A stretch of DNA of 64,000 nucleotides from Gerris lacustris (GCA_951217055.1 OX578286.1:42299937-42363936); one strand, 5' to 3'; shown: positions 1 to 12,785, numbered from the stretch's first letter. Program-made: numbers and translations. Notes: generated from the letters alone by a model not told the origin.

Positions 1-855
1 TACTTTATCTACGATTGTTAGATTTAAATAATAAATACAGAAACAAATAAACTTTCTGTATGTAAGTTCGTATCTCTCTCTTGATAAAGATGGCATTAAT
101 TCATTAGTTGTATTTTTTGCCGAATTAATTATTTCTGGAGGATTATTATTCTCCACATTTTCGTCAAAGTCACTTGATTCACTCATTATTTTTCACTAAA
201 AACTCGATATAAACAGTTACTTTAGTAAAAGAACACCAAATTAGTTTTATAAATATTTAGGTCCTCAGGGGTATTAAAAAAGTAAAAACTACTTCATTAA
301 GTTTTTTAAGGTGATATTTCGTCCCTAACTTGGGACATCTTCCAACCTTTATTCGAGGTCTTGTGTTAAAAATCAAAAAGTTTAATACAAACTATTTTTC
401 GTTCATTTATTTTATCTATACAATTTACAAATCTCTTAATTATATTACAAAGAAAAATAGTTTGTATTAAACTTTTTGATTTTTAACACAAGACCTCGAA
501 TAAAGGTTGGAAGATGTCCCAAGTTAGGGACGAAATATCACCTTAAAAAACTTAATGAAGTAGTTTTTACTTTTTTAATACCCCTGAGGACCTAAACATT
601 TATAATATTATACATAATAAGGGGACTACAAACATTATATATTATATATAAAATGAACACCAAATTAGTTTTGTTAAATGTAAACAAACTCACTAATCGT
701 GCGTAAAGCTGAAGAATTCCTCTTCTTTACCGCACTAGTGTGGTAAAGAAGAGGAATTAATCAGAACTATGAGACGCGCATGCGCAATGATTACAAGTAC
801 GTAAATAATCAACAAAGATGTAATGTTTATATTTCGTATGAATCGTAGATAAAAA
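1..855 (-). mobile_element. Family 1 non-autonomous element, copy 1 (cut by window start)
   Basis: Read on the minus strand, the element begins with TTTTTATCTACGATTC near 855, has the central dyad at about 714-758 (centre CACTAGTG), then an ATG at about 188 opening the family ORF (MSESSDFDENVENNN), and the internal inverted terminus CAATCGTAGATAAAG at the window edge. The terminal hairpin seen in other copies lies outside the window. A separate element is inserted at 249-654. The copy abuts a family 2 element starting at 857. Confidence 0.85.
231..672. mobile_element. Palindromic insertion flanked by an 18-bp target duplication
   Basis: GAACACCAAATTAGTTTT occurs at 231-248 and again at 655-672, and the sequence between is absent from the other family 1 copies, which run straight through. 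The inserted DNA is about 406 bp. Most of it is two near-perfect inverted arms of about 145 bp (256-400 and 452-596; outer ends TTTAGGTCCTCAGG and CCTGAGGACCTAAA). An AT-rich segment (597-654) lies between the right arm and the duplication. Eighteen bases is long for a MITE duplication. Confidence 0.85.
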
Positions 856-856
856 C

Positions 857-1492
857 TTTTATCTCCAGTAGGGGAAAAAAGTTATGATTTTGAATTAGTT
901 TAGAGGGATTAAAACAGGTCTTTTCATCCCTGAACTCAAAAAGTAGGGAGAAAAAGTAAAAGTAGGGCGAAAAAGTAAAGTAGGGCAAAAAAGTAAAGAT
1001 TGCAACTTACTTATTTTATAAATAGTAGAAAATGAATGGCTAATGTAATGAAGTTGTTGAAATCAGGTTGGCGGCACTGAGTTTTTTTGACCATGTTTAT
1101 CTTTGTTTGTAACCTGCATCTAACTAACCTTCTATTTGAGTTTAATTCCAATTCTTAATTGTTTTTAATATTAAATCTCTTATATCTGCTATTAAAAGTG
1201 CTAATAATTATTGTTATTTATTAAAATAATATATAAAAAATGTGCAATGGACGAAAATGTGTATATTCTTCGTACTGGAGATAAAATATTGTATGTACCT
1301 CGTGAGTAAAGTGCTATTATTAAGCTAATTAGAGTTATTCCCTCGGCTGTTAAAGTGTTTCCCCGGGAATTAAAGAGTCGAATTCCCTTGGCTTCGCCTC
1401 GGGATTTAGGGACCATGGTTCCTTCGGCTTCGCCTCAAGAACCAACTTTTTCGCTCAGGGAATAATGGCTTACTTTACTCCCTAGGTGCATA
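857..1492 (+). mobile_element. Family 2 non-autonomous element, copy 1
   Basis: The copy begins TTTATCTCCAGTAGGGG, carries the inverted terminus TACTGGAGATAAAA internally at 1273-1286, and ends in a hairpin whose arms are TATGTACCTCGTGAGTAAAG (from 1292) and CTTTACTCCCTAGGTGCATA (to 1492). The loop holds CCTTGGCTTCGCCTCGGG and TTCGGCTTCGCCTCAAG repeats. It aligns along its length with 55367-55950. No ORF of note. Confidence 0.85.
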
Positions 1493-2040
1493 AATAATTA
1501 TCTCATATAACATTTATTTATACACAAACATTTATTATTAAATATTATTTAAAAAAAAAAAAAAATGTTTAACAGGTGGTTGTTCGATTTTCACATATTA
1601 TATCATAATTCCAACCAAAACACTTAGAGTAAAAAGCCAAGTCTGGCGTAAAACGTTGTGAGATGATAGGTTTAGCCAAGTCTCCCACTGCGTCCGAGTA
1701 AGTTCTGCTAGCTTTAATCCTTCCTGTTCAAATAAGTGATGTTGTTTGTCTGTCTCCCCTCTCTATTCTCTGTCCCTCATAAACTCAAATATTTTCTTTC
1801 CCAAATCCCTCTACACGTTTAATTATAAAAACATTTTCTGACTTTCGCAAATATATTTTTTTCAATTACGTTGAACTAACAGGTTAAACAGTTTGTTATT
1901 ATTTAAATTATATAATAATAGAGGGGGGGGGGGATCCAAAGTGCCTTGAGTTGGTTTCAGTAAAGGATGGTACGACTGCGCTCGACTTGGCCGGGGCGTT
2001 ACCGTGTCCCCAGATATTTATTTTCATCAATATTGTGGAG
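1493..2040. other. No gene seen
   Basis: AT-rich flank, a short stretch of mixed composition (1610-1800), and a poly-G tract at 1923. I see no ORF, RNA gene or repeat match elsewhere in the window. Confidence 0.5.
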
Positions 2041-2830
2041 AACTAGATTTTTTCATCAATTGAAATGATCTTTATCAACACTCTTATTCCTAAAATAAAC
2101 TGATCAATGGATTGATCAGTTGAATTTATTAAGATGATCTTTATCAACGTTCAGTGGCGTATCCAGCGGCTAGGTCTGAGGGGGGGCACATCCTAAGTCA
2201 GTTTAGATTTGGGGGGGGGGGGACTCGTAGTGGTAACAAGAAAAGGGAACTAGTTATTCAATAAAGCAGCTGCCCCCCCCCCCCCCCCTCAAAAAAAATT
2301 AATAACAACTAATAAACAAAAAAAATCTCCGTGCCCAAGTAACAACTTTTTTAGAACGTATTCGTTAGAATATGTTATGCTGAAGCTTACTGCAGTACAA
2401 TATCTTACTGTAAGTCATGGGCGTCGTCTGCAGTTAATTATTAGGGGGGGGGGGGATTTATGGCGGGTGGTCCGGGAGCCCACCCCCGGAAAATTTTGAA
2501 AATATGACCTCTCAAAACAGCGCTTTTATGCATTTCTGGGCTGAAATTGAATATGATGTGAATGTAAACAATATGTATTAAAACGGGGGGGGGGGGGGGG
2601 GGGGGCACGTGACCCTTGTGCCCCTCCTGGATACGCCACTGGCAAAGTCCTCATTTCTGAAATAAACTGATCAATGATCAATGGATTGATTTGTTGAATT
2701 TATTAATATGATCTTTATCAACGCTCTGATTCCTAAAATAAACTGATCAATGAATTGATAAGTTGAACCTACTAAGATAGGCTTTATCAACGCTCTATAG
2801 ATCTGATTCCTGAAATAAACTGATCTGCAT
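2041..2830 (+). repeat. About 70-bp minisatellite split by a hAT MITE
   Basis: Units of about 70 bp with GATCTTTATCAACGCTCTGA, AATAAACTGATCAATGGATT and GTTGAATTTATTAA occur at 2055-2151 and resume at 2642-2830, about four to five in all. The array was continuous before the element at 2152-2641 inserted. Confidence 0.85.
2152..2641. mobile_element. hAT-type MITE, family CAGTGGCGTATCCAG (larger copy)
   Basis: The ends are CAGTGGCGTATCCAGCGGCT and CTGGATACGCCACTG, the same as the element at 50794-51004, including poly-G and poly-C tracts just inside. This copy has an extra central block (about 2300-2580) that may be a second insertion. The flanks do not show a clean 8-bp duplication (TCAACGTT versus GCAAAGTC). 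Confidence 0.8.
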
Positions 2831-2849
2831 TTGCACTTTGACTTTCATT

Positions 2850-3290
2850 TAGTAAAGAGAGACTTAAGTGTTACGTGGTTATAGTAGGTGTTGTGAAAGA
2901 ATGAGAAATAAAGCTTAAGAGAGAGGACCTTTAAGTCGTTTCACTAGTGAGGGGGTTTTAGCTTTGTTAAAAACTTCCCAGCCTCCAAACCGTAATAGAA
3001 AGGGAATGTAAAACCAGGTAACTGCGCATTTTCTCAACCCAAGGAATTCCATGAGTCCAGACATGCAGAGAGTTTTCCCAATCTCTCCTTGTCTGTGGTG
3101 GATTCCCACTACACCTAAAAAAAACACCTTTAATTCTTTTTTCCCTCCTTTTGGAGGGAAAGAATCCGAGAAAGAAGGAGGGAGATCACCGAACCTTCAT
3201 TTAGAGAAAGAACTTTCACTTTCCACTCACTTGTTCTAACCAGTCGACCCCAACAGACAACAAAAAGATATCCTCTCACAAAGCAACAAG
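2850..3290. other. GC-balanced unique stretch, function unknown
   Basis: This stretch is less AT-rich than its surroundings and has no match elsewhere in the window. It contains an inverted pair around 3140-3185 (TTTCCCTCCTTTTGGAGGGA). Short frames on both strands do not look protein-like. It could be a first non-coding exon or promoter of a nearby gene; nothing proves it. Confidence 0.25.
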
Positions 3291-3384
3291 AGAGAAAAAC
3301 AAAACCATCCCTTTTTTTTTAAAAAAAAAAAAACAAAACAAAACAAAAAACCTTTCTCCAATTCTAATCCTTAAAAAACAATAA

Positions 3385-3684
3385 ATGGAAAACAATCCTC
3401 CTAAAAGATCAATAGAAAAAAAACAAGATTCAACTAGCTTAATCTTAAGAGAATTGGACATCATGATAGAAACTTTATATTATCTGTATTTAAAGACACA
3501 AAAGAGTTATCAAATATTGCTTAAGGGCTTCCACGAACAGAAGTTATCTGAACGTTTTCAATCTTCAAACTGATTGGATAATAAAGAGAATGGGATATTT
3601 TTTTTGTAAAAGTTGTAACACAAATCAAAGACAAGAACATGATTATGAGTGTGGAATAAGTATGATCATGATCAGTAAGGGCTG
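3385..3684 (+). pseudogene. Small unrecognised ORF pair, possibly a decayed gene
   Basis: A 62-residue frame starts at 3385 after an A-rich leader (MENNPPKRSIEKKQDSTSLI); its middle has regularly spaced hydrophobic residues as in an amphipathic helix. It stops at 3573. In another frame 3590-3685 reads MGYFFCKSCNTNQRQEHDYE then CGI, with CxxC plus His and Cys downstream as in a small zinc-binding module. The frames are 16 bases apart and both look more protein-like than other short frames here. I infer a gene fragment broken by a frameshift, or chance. I recognise no family. Confidence 0.25.
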
Positions 3685-3983
3685 ATTTTGTTACACTTAA
3701 GCCTCGGGGACAATACGAGCGGTGAGCGCTGGACAGCAGACGGTCCGAGCGGTAGGGTCGTGAGTGGCACTGGTATAAATAAATAATAATAACGTAGTAA
3801 AATCATAATAATTATCGAAGTATATGAAATAGGACCCAAGCTATGTGCCTCGCTAATTGGCATACTATTTTAAAAAAATATATTTTGCTAAACCTTTTAA
3901 TAAAACAAAAACATTTATTTCTTGAATATTTAATCTTAAAGCCCTTCATTTATTTTCAATACATTTATTTATTTATTATTTAC

Positions 3984-4304
<321 letters not shown>

Positions 4305-5139
4305 ATTAAATTTGTCGTTTAAGTCACGTAAAATATATATTTTATTTTTCTTGGAATACCTTTTTATGGGAAAGAATCTAAAACACAAGTAACGTTTACA
4401 CTGCAACTCTAAACTCGTCTTGGAACCTTTTTATTTTATTATCGTGTTTCTGTGATGTAAAAAAACGTGTCACTATACTTCTAAATACCCTCTAAGGTTC
4501 AAGGTAATCGTGTCGAGGTCACACGTGCCGATTTTATTTTTTATGAGCCATAATAAAAGCCTTTTTTCTCCTAGATAAATGTGCGTGTTTTTTTGTTTTG
4601 TTTGTTTAATAATTTTATTTTGTCGTTCATCATTTTCCTTTTGTAATTCATAAATGTCGTTTTTATTATTATTGAACACAACTACATGAACAGTGATACT
4701 AAGAAATATTAAAATTGTCATGATAGTGAAATTAATGTGGCATATAGTTTCCTCGCGTCCTATCAGGTACTTTAATAATATTTCGTTTTTACGACTTATT
4801 ATTGTATAATTTATTTAACTGCTTGCCCCCTCCCTTTTTTTTCTAGCTGAATAAAAGGATCATTAAAGCAATATTAAATTTGTACACGTGGTTACAATTA
4901 ATAAGCAACGATCTATGATCTACTTTCAACAAACCATCCAATATGATTAAAATCGGTTAAGTACTTTTAAAGATATAGAAGTTAATAAACAAAAATTCAG
5001 CGAATTAGTGTGGCACATAGCTTCCTCGCGTCCTATTTCGTTTACTTTATTAATTATAATATGTTTTTAGAGCCTATTTTTGTCAAATTTATTTTATATT
5101 CCCCCGGTGTTTTAAATCAGTGAAAATTGTTTAGATTTT
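4305..5139. other. AT-rich interval with repeat termini
   Basis: No gene. AATGTGGCATATAGTTTCCT near 4733 and TTAGTGTGGCACATAGCTTC near 5005 are two copies of a repeat terminus that recurs inverted at 3841, 38051 and 49806 (AGCTATGTGCCACACTAATT type). Confidence 0.55.
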
Positions 5140-6060
5140 TGGAACGAAGTTCCTTATGGCACGTTCTGGAGCCCGGGAGTGAATCCGAAAAAAACGACAA
5201 AAATCACCGTCACGCAAAATCCGTCTCGAAATTTATCGATGGCGATAACTTGTGTAAAAGTTGACCGACTTAGTTGAAATTTGGTACACATGTTCATTTT
5301 ACCAATATCAGGGACAAGTTCGTTGGACAACGTTATCCGCCCAAGTGTTCACGCGCAACGCTCGTGTAAACGTAAGCTTCGAATTTAAAAAAGGAATTTT
5401 TGGACGGGAAAAAATTCTAACTTCATCAATTTAATGAGACAAACAACTTTTTTAAATAATTTTTTTTAGTAAAACGAACACCGACACTACTATGAAGTGA
5501 TAAGGATAGCTAAATTTATTAAAGCGGACCAAACCGATTAAAATAAAGAAAACAACATTTTTACCGATATCTTACGTTCTAACGTAAAGATTTAAATGAA
5601 ACTTTGTATACATCACCTACAGTTCATTTGAAACAAGCATGTAACATTTCAACCTGATACAAGCAGAAGTTTTTGTGAGTCAATGATTTATATTTTTTAT
5701 TTTAATATTTAATTGGAGTAATATGCCGACGGGGCCTGGGAGGACAGTTCTTTTTCGTTCTACAACCATCTGCTTTAACTATAAATTTATCATTACCTTT
5801 TTTCTCAATATACAATACATTATTTATTGAAAGATGCTCGCTTTAAAGACAATAAAAAGATTTTCATTTAATTTTGCCTTAACTCCGCTAGTACAAATAG
5901 TTAGTTACTTTTAATTCTGTCTCTTTTCTAACTCCACCATGTACACGTAGTTATTACAGCGATTTTATAATTTATATTTAATGAAAAGCGTAAGAAATTT
6001 CGTTCCTACCGGGTGTCCCACGACACCACACGTATTTTTTTTTATCATAAATTAAAGTTT
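5140..6060 (+). repeat. Dispersed repeat R1, copy 1
   Basis: The sequence from GGAACGAAGTTCCTTATGGC to CCGGGTGTCCCACGACACCA recurs in inverse orientation between 10870 and 12310, and partly at 12665-12780. Shared blocks include ATTCACTCCCGGGC, GGTACACATGTTCATTTTAC and the GTTATCCGCCCAAG region. No long ORF survives, so it is a decayed or non-autonomous element of unknown class. Confidence 0.75.
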
Positions 6061-6109
6061 CAATTTAGCAAACTTTAAGTATAGCGTAGGCGTTTTATTT
6101 TAATCTGGG

Positions 6110-6760
6110 ACTATCTACGGGCTACTTTCGACAAACCATCCAAATTTCAGATGAGTACTTATGAAGAAGATATGGGTGTAAATAAATGTATGAGTTGTGT
6201 GTATGTAGAAGAGCAACAAATGTGCGCAGAAGTTTGAAACTTATATGGGACCAACAATGGGCTAAATATGACCTACTATTTACTATAAAATTTCATCAAT
6301 ATCGGAAGACTAGTATTTAATGAAATGAAATGTAAATCTTTTTATTTGTTAAGATCACATTTCTGTGCTATACAAAAGTCAATTACACATTCTAAAACAA
6401 AAAACATCAGAAATAAATAAATAACATCTGCAAAAAAAAATTAATCATTAAAGTCTAGTAAAAATTACTCTTCTATGCTGTAAAAAAAATAATAAATGTA
6501 AAATTTGTATGGCAACACACTATGTCCGACTTTGGACCTGTCCAGTCTGTGTTGAGTTAGTTTTATATCATCTTTCCGTCTTGTATTAAAATTATGTGTA
6601 ATTAAAAAAAAATGTGTAATTAACAAAAATGTTCCCTGATGTCTGAAACGGATTTCTGACTTAGAAATTTTGAAATCGGAGACATTTAAATTTTTCTTCC
6701 TTTGTAAATAAAGATCACATAGCTTCCGTTACTAATTAAGCTCGGAAGCAAAAATCCAAA
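6110..6760 (-). repeat. Dispersed repeat R2, copy 1
   Basis: This copy carries the R2 signature blocks: ATATGGGACCAACAATGGGC, ATGTTCCCTGATGTCTGAAA, GAAATCGGAGACAT and CATAGCTTCCGTTA. The same blocks occur at 16005-16275 (same strand) and 36785-37190 and 53925-54350 (opposite strand). The GGGACCAAC...TGGGCTA and GTTAAT...CAGACAGA phrases are typical of untranslated ends of arthropod retroelements, but I cannot assign a class. Confidence 0.7.
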
Positions 6761-6910
6761 CTTTTTTTTGGACTCAAGGAAACTTTTAGCGTGTCAATTT
6801 GTCTAAAAAGAATTTAGTACCTCTATTTAGTATCTCAATTGTGTCTTTCTTTATTATATACTTCAGATATGAGAATTATTTTTAAAGAAAGAAATGCATA
6901 CATACGTAAT

Positions 6911-7462
6911 AGTACATTACGCGTCGAGTGCGGAAAGTAGCATTTTGCATGTGAGTGTGGAGTTGTGGAGGGTTGTAAAACCACAATGCCGTTTTCGCAC
7001 GAGTTGCGTACCGTACTTTATCTACGATTGTTAGATTTAAATAATAAATACAGAAAAAAATATACTTGCTGTATGTAAGTTCGTATCTCTTCTCTTGATA
7101 AAGATGGCATTTATCTTGAGTTGTATTTTTTGCCGAATTAATTATTTCTGGAGGAGTATTATTCTCTACATTTTCGTCAAAGCCAATTGATTCATTTATT
7201 GTTTTTCACTAAAAACTCGATATAATAAACAGTTACTTTAATAAAAGAATAGCAAATTAGTTTTGTTAAATGTAAACAAACTCGCTAATCGTGCCGTAAA
7301 GCTGAAGAATTCCTCTTCTTTACCGCGCTAGCGTGGTAAGAAAAGGAATTCTTCAGAACTATGAGACGCGCATGCGCAATGAATACAAGTACGTAAATAA
7401 TCACTTTCTACGCATCTAAACAGATATATAATGTTTATATTTCGTATCAATCGTAGATAAAA
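6911..7462 (-). mobile_element. Family 1 non-autonomous element, copy 2
   Basis: This is a full-length copy on the minus strand: terminal hairpin at 6911-7030 (AGTACATTACGCGTCGAG to GTTGCGTACCGTACT), internal inverted terminus at 7015-7030, ORF region near 7040-7200 damaged at its start and by small indels, dyad at 7304-7354 (centre CGCTAGCG) and end AATCGTAGATAAA at 7462. It lies about 150 bp from an R2 copy. Confidence 0.88.
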
Positions 7463-8470
7463 TAGTTTAAAAACAAATTAGTATGTATATAATTTGTTTT
7501 TTCTTGATCTTAAAGTTTAGTCTATAATCTTGAAAATAACACCAGGCTAAAAAACAAGAAATAAAATGAAACTAAACACGTATCTAATCGTTTACGATTA
7601 GCCACAAAGACGATACAACTATATAAATAAAACATTTGTACACAAACTTTTGCGTGTATACAAGGTCGAAATTTAATTCTAATAATACGCTTTTCAAGAG
7701 GTGTTCGTATGTAAAAATCAGGCCCTGAAGGAATTTCATTTGGTTTCGCAGATGTTAATCTAATCATTGCCTAGTAGGCATTTTCAAAATAAATAAATAA
7801 TTTATTTTAAAGGTCACGGAAAAGAACTTGGTTGTTCTAATTTATTTTATTTTTTTATTTAAAGTAATAGCTCAAAAAAATGAATGAATATTAAATTTTA
7901 ACCTTCAGTTAACAGCCTTGGATTTATTCTATGTGAAATTCTATTATTCTTTACCATTTTTCTGTGCGTGTGTTTAAACGGTTCAATTATTGCTCCATGA
8001 GATTAAACGATATACTTTCAATCTCATCGGAAGCCTCTGTAATGTTAAAAAGCTCCATCCAGACTTCCTTACTGAATAGTGGAAACTAGCATTTGCCTCT
8101 GCGCATGCCTGGTGTAAAGGGCGCCTGCGCATCTCAGACTGAACATGCGCACAGACCAATGCTCTCTGTTCGGTTCGCCTGTTTGGACGAATCAATCAAA
8201 TTGAAACTGTCTTGTTATCAAAACCTTGCTAAAACCTTCCCCTTCTGCTAATGCCCGTGGGCCATCCCGAGGACGGTTTTCAGTTCTCTGCTTGGTTTGA
8301 ACTGAAGTATAATCGTAAATAAAAATGGCCTAAACATTACGGTTAACTATCCAATATCGAAACCTGACTACTAATGCTCATGGGCCATTACCAGTGACGG
8401 TGGGAAAATTAGAAATATGAAAAAGGAGTTACTGCCGATGTAGAACTTGAGACATAGGTTTAATCTTACT
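7463..8470. other. No gene seen
   Basis: AT-rich DNA with a more mixed part from 7980 to 8450. Two loosely similar phrases, ATGCCCGTGGGCCAT (8251) and ATGCTCATGGGCCAT (8373), suggest an old local duplication. No convincing coding frame. Confidence 0.45.
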
Positions 8471-8484
8471 CTAGAAATAGGGAG

Positions 8485-8860
8485 CTAGCATGGTCGAGGG
8501 ACTCTAGGCGCTCGCCCAGCTTATTAATAAGTCGAGGCGACTCGAGATGGTGGGTTCGATCCCGTGCCATGATACTCTGAATTGCATCTATGAATCGCGG
8601 ACGGAGCAGGGCGAGGGACACCCCCTATGGGGACTCTTCCCCCACGCTTTGGCTCACGCTTATATAGCTTACTAATGACCACACCATACACGCTTCGGCG
8701 GTGCAGTGCTTAAATGTATGATGTGTGAAGTAGCTGAAACTTTCCACCACCGGGCTTGTAAAATGGGCCTAAAAGATGGTCTAATTGCAAGGGTCGAACA
8801 AGTGGTTCGTCCTACTCGTTCCAGTAGGAAGTACTAGATTACTACTACTCTAGGAATAAA
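8485..8860 (+). mobile_element. tRNA-derived SINE, family L
   Basis: The head reads as a degenerate leucine/serine-type tRNA: GCATGGTCGAGGGACTCTAG (box A region), a long variable arm, GGTGGGTTCGATCCCGTG (perfect B box) and CCATG pairing with the 5' CATGG. A body of about 280 bp follows, ending in TACTACTACT. The body end (GGGCCTAAAAGATGG, CGAACAAGTGGTTCGTCCTA) recurs inverted at 25545-25660. A family with a pol III head and simple-repeat tail is a SINE. Confidence 0.8.
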
Positions 8861-8898
8861 TAAGTCATTTTCTACTAAAAGTTACTTCATTATATATA

Positions 8899-9347
8899 TA
8901 CTACGTTTCCATGATGTTTAAATACAGATTGAATACGGGTTGAATACAGTTTTTGGATCCTAAGTGTCCATGGAAACCTAGATTCAAAACGGATTAAGTA
9001 CGATCCCGATCCCGATACAATTCACTAAATTCTGGGATCGTGTCTGGATCTTAGTTGCATGGAAACACTTAACTCGACCATGACATGCGCAGAGCGGTGT
9101 TGTGAGCGAACCTAGCGTATTTCTGTAGAAACTGTAGTCCAATCTGTCAAAATACGTAATAAAAAGCATGGTTATAAAAGGTGAAGGTTACAAAATGATT
9201 TATAACCTTTAACAAAAGTAACCTAGAAAACGTTTGTTTTTTTTATTTCGTATTGAATACGGATTCACTATTACTTATGGAAACACCTAACTTGTTAAAT
9301 CCCTAATTAGGATTCAATCCATATTTAAGTATCGTGGAAACGTAGTA
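8899..9347. mobile_element. Tc1/mariner-like MITE with TA target duplication
   Basis: The inverted termini are CTACGTTTCCATGATG.TTAAATA (from 8901) and TATTTAAGTATCGTGGAAACGTAG (to 9345), flanked by TA on both sides. Internal repeats of ATTGAATACGG and GTATTCAAT phrases continue the symmetry. Length is about 445 bp. No transposase frame. Confidence 0.8.
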
Positions 9348-10869
<1,522 letters not shown>

Positions 10870-12310
10870 TCTTATAAAAAAAAATACGTGTGGTGTCGCG
10901 GGACACCCGGTAGGAACCAAGTTCCTTACATTTTTCATTAAATATAAATTATAAAATCACACTGCTAAGTACGTATACATTGCTAACTACTTATACAGGG
11001 CGGAGACACAAAATTAAATGTAACCAACTGTTTGTACCTAGCAGAGTTAAGGCAAAATTGAAAGAAAATCATTATTTGTATAATTAAAGCAAGCGTCTTA
11101 CTATAAATATATATTGAATATAAGAAAATAGTTGATCATGATGAGTTTATAGTGAAATAATCCCTGTATGACCTTTATAAAACACAGTTCTTCTATTAAT
11201 TAATAAGGGATCACTACAATCAGTATTGTGAAAGAGTATGTTTGTTAAAGGAGTTTGGATTGAAATAGGACTGTTTTCTACCTACCCGGCCAATTAATTT
11301 AAAATATATATCTCTTCCCTACTCTACATAGTCCACAGGCCACCATAAGAAGTGAGTCGCTGATTGATAAAGTTTTCTTACCTTATGGAATCGCTTATTT
11401 ATGCCTTGTCCACCGATGAATTGGGTATATGGCAACTGGGCGCTGGGCCATTTCTTTTTTGTTGACATGCCAAACTTGCCCTTCTGCGAGAACATTGAAA
11501 AGAGATAGATAAAGTTTTGATTTTCACAGGATCGTTTAATGAAATTATTTCAAAAACAGGGGTAAAGGTGACCACCGATAAGAGTGGGCCGTTTGGGGTG
11601 GCCACCGGCCCAAACATATCGCTCTGCGGGGACGTTGAAAAGAAAACTGCCCACTCGTATAGGTGGCCACCTTTACCACTATTTTTGAAATAATTTAATT
11701 AAACGATCCTGTGAAAATAAAAGCTTTATCTATCTCTTTTCAATGTTCCCGCAGAAGGGCAAGTTTGGCATGTCAACAAAAAAGAAATGGCCCAGCGCCC
11801 AGTTGCCATATACCCAATTCATCGGTGGACAAGGCATAAATAAGCGATTCCATAAGGTAAGAAAACTTTATCAATCAGCGACTCACTTCTTATGGTGGCC
11901 TGTGGACTAACAGCTTCTGCTTGTATCAGGGTGAAATTTTACATGATTATATTTTTTTTATTTACAAAACAAAGTGACATTTTTGACATACATAACAAAA
12001 ATAATCAAAACAAGTCAAGTAACAGGCTCCCTTAATAACACTTTTGCCCGTATTTTAAAGCTTACGTTTACGCGAGCGTTGCGTGTGAACGCTTGGGCGG
12101 ATAACGTTTTCCGACGAACTCAACCTGGGCATTGGTAAAATGAACATGTGTACCAAATTTCATCTAAATTTGTGAGCTTTTACTCAAGTTATCGTCATCT
12201 GTAGATTTCGTGACGGATTTTGAGTGACGGTGATTTTGTGACGGTGATTTTGGTCGTTTTTTTCGGATTCACTCCCGGGCTCTAGGACATGCCATAAGGA
12301 ACTTCGTTTC
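10870..12310 (-). repeat. Dispersed repeat R1, copy 2, interrupted
   Basis: This is the inverse of 5140-6060: GGTGTCGCGGGACACCCGGT near 10893 to ATGCCATAAGGAACTTCG near 12290. It is broken by the fold-back element at 11329-11909. It also contains extra sequence absent from copy 1 (11000-11330). Confidence 0.72.
11329..11909. mobile_element. Long fold-back MITE with TA target duplication
   Basis: Two inverted arms of about 240 bp are bounded by TA and GTCCACAGGCCACCATAAGA (left) and its inverse (right, to 11907). The arms include TGGGCGCTGGGCCATTTC and TTGCCCTTCTGCG. The centre of about 95 bp holds GGTGGCCACCGGCC-type short repeats. The arms are still very similar, so the insertion into R1 is recent, or the arms have been homogenised. 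TA duplication suggests Tc1/mariner mobilisation. Confidence 0.88.
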
Positions 12311-12315
12311 AAAAA

Positions 12316-12629
12316 TGTCTCTCCACGTAAATTCAAAACTTTTTATTAGCGAAAGCAGCTTTTAGCCTTCATAAAGGCCATGATCAGTTTCAGAAATCGT
12401 TTCATAAGTAGCAGGAAGTAAGTGAAAAGTGAGTTTACTGAGAACGTCATTAAGACTCATGAAGGCTCATGAATGGCCTTATGAAGGCTAAAAGCTGTTG
12501 TGGCTAGTAAAAAAAATGTGAATTTACGTGGAGAAACATGTCAGAGAACGACATAAGACTCATGAATGGCCTTATGAAGACTGAAAGGTGCTTTGGATAA
12601 TAAAAAGTTTGGATTTACGTGGAAAGACA
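12316..12629. mobile_element. MITE family M, short copy with two internal units
   Basis: The termini are TGTCTCTCCACGTAAATTCA and its inverse (GATTTACGTGGAAAGACA), with the inverted arms running about 60 bp into AAAGCAGCTTTTAGCCTTCA. Inside are two units of the phrase CTCATGAATGGCCTTATGAA. The element at 26711-27871 has the same ends but about twelve units. It sits between two copies of an R1 segment. Confidence 0.85.
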
Positions 12630-12649
12630 GTTTTATCATTCATTAAAAC

Positions 12650-12785
12650 GACAAAATTAATCAGACAAGTTATCGTCATCTGTAGATTTCGTGACGGATT
12701 TTGCGTGACGGTGATTTTGGTAGTTTTTTTCGGATTCACTCCCGGGCTCCAGAACGTGCCATAAGGAACTTCGTTCCAAAAACAG
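12650..12785 (-). repeat. R1 fragment, local duplication
   Basis: From AAGTTATCGTCATCTGTAGA to GGAACTTCGTTCCAAAAA this repeats 12182-12313 with few changes, so the family M element at 12316-12629 lies between two direct copies of about 130 bp. Confidence 0.75.

Noticed and set aside
1201..1416. 71-residue minus-strand ORF, and its relative at 55667-55903
   Set aside because: Both lie in the family 2 hairpin; the similar residues follow from the shared element and the frames differ in start and length with no conserved domain.
4473..4721. 82-residue minus-strand ORF as a gene
   Set aside because: Lys/Asn/Ile-rich composition expected of AT-rich DNA, no homology, no context.
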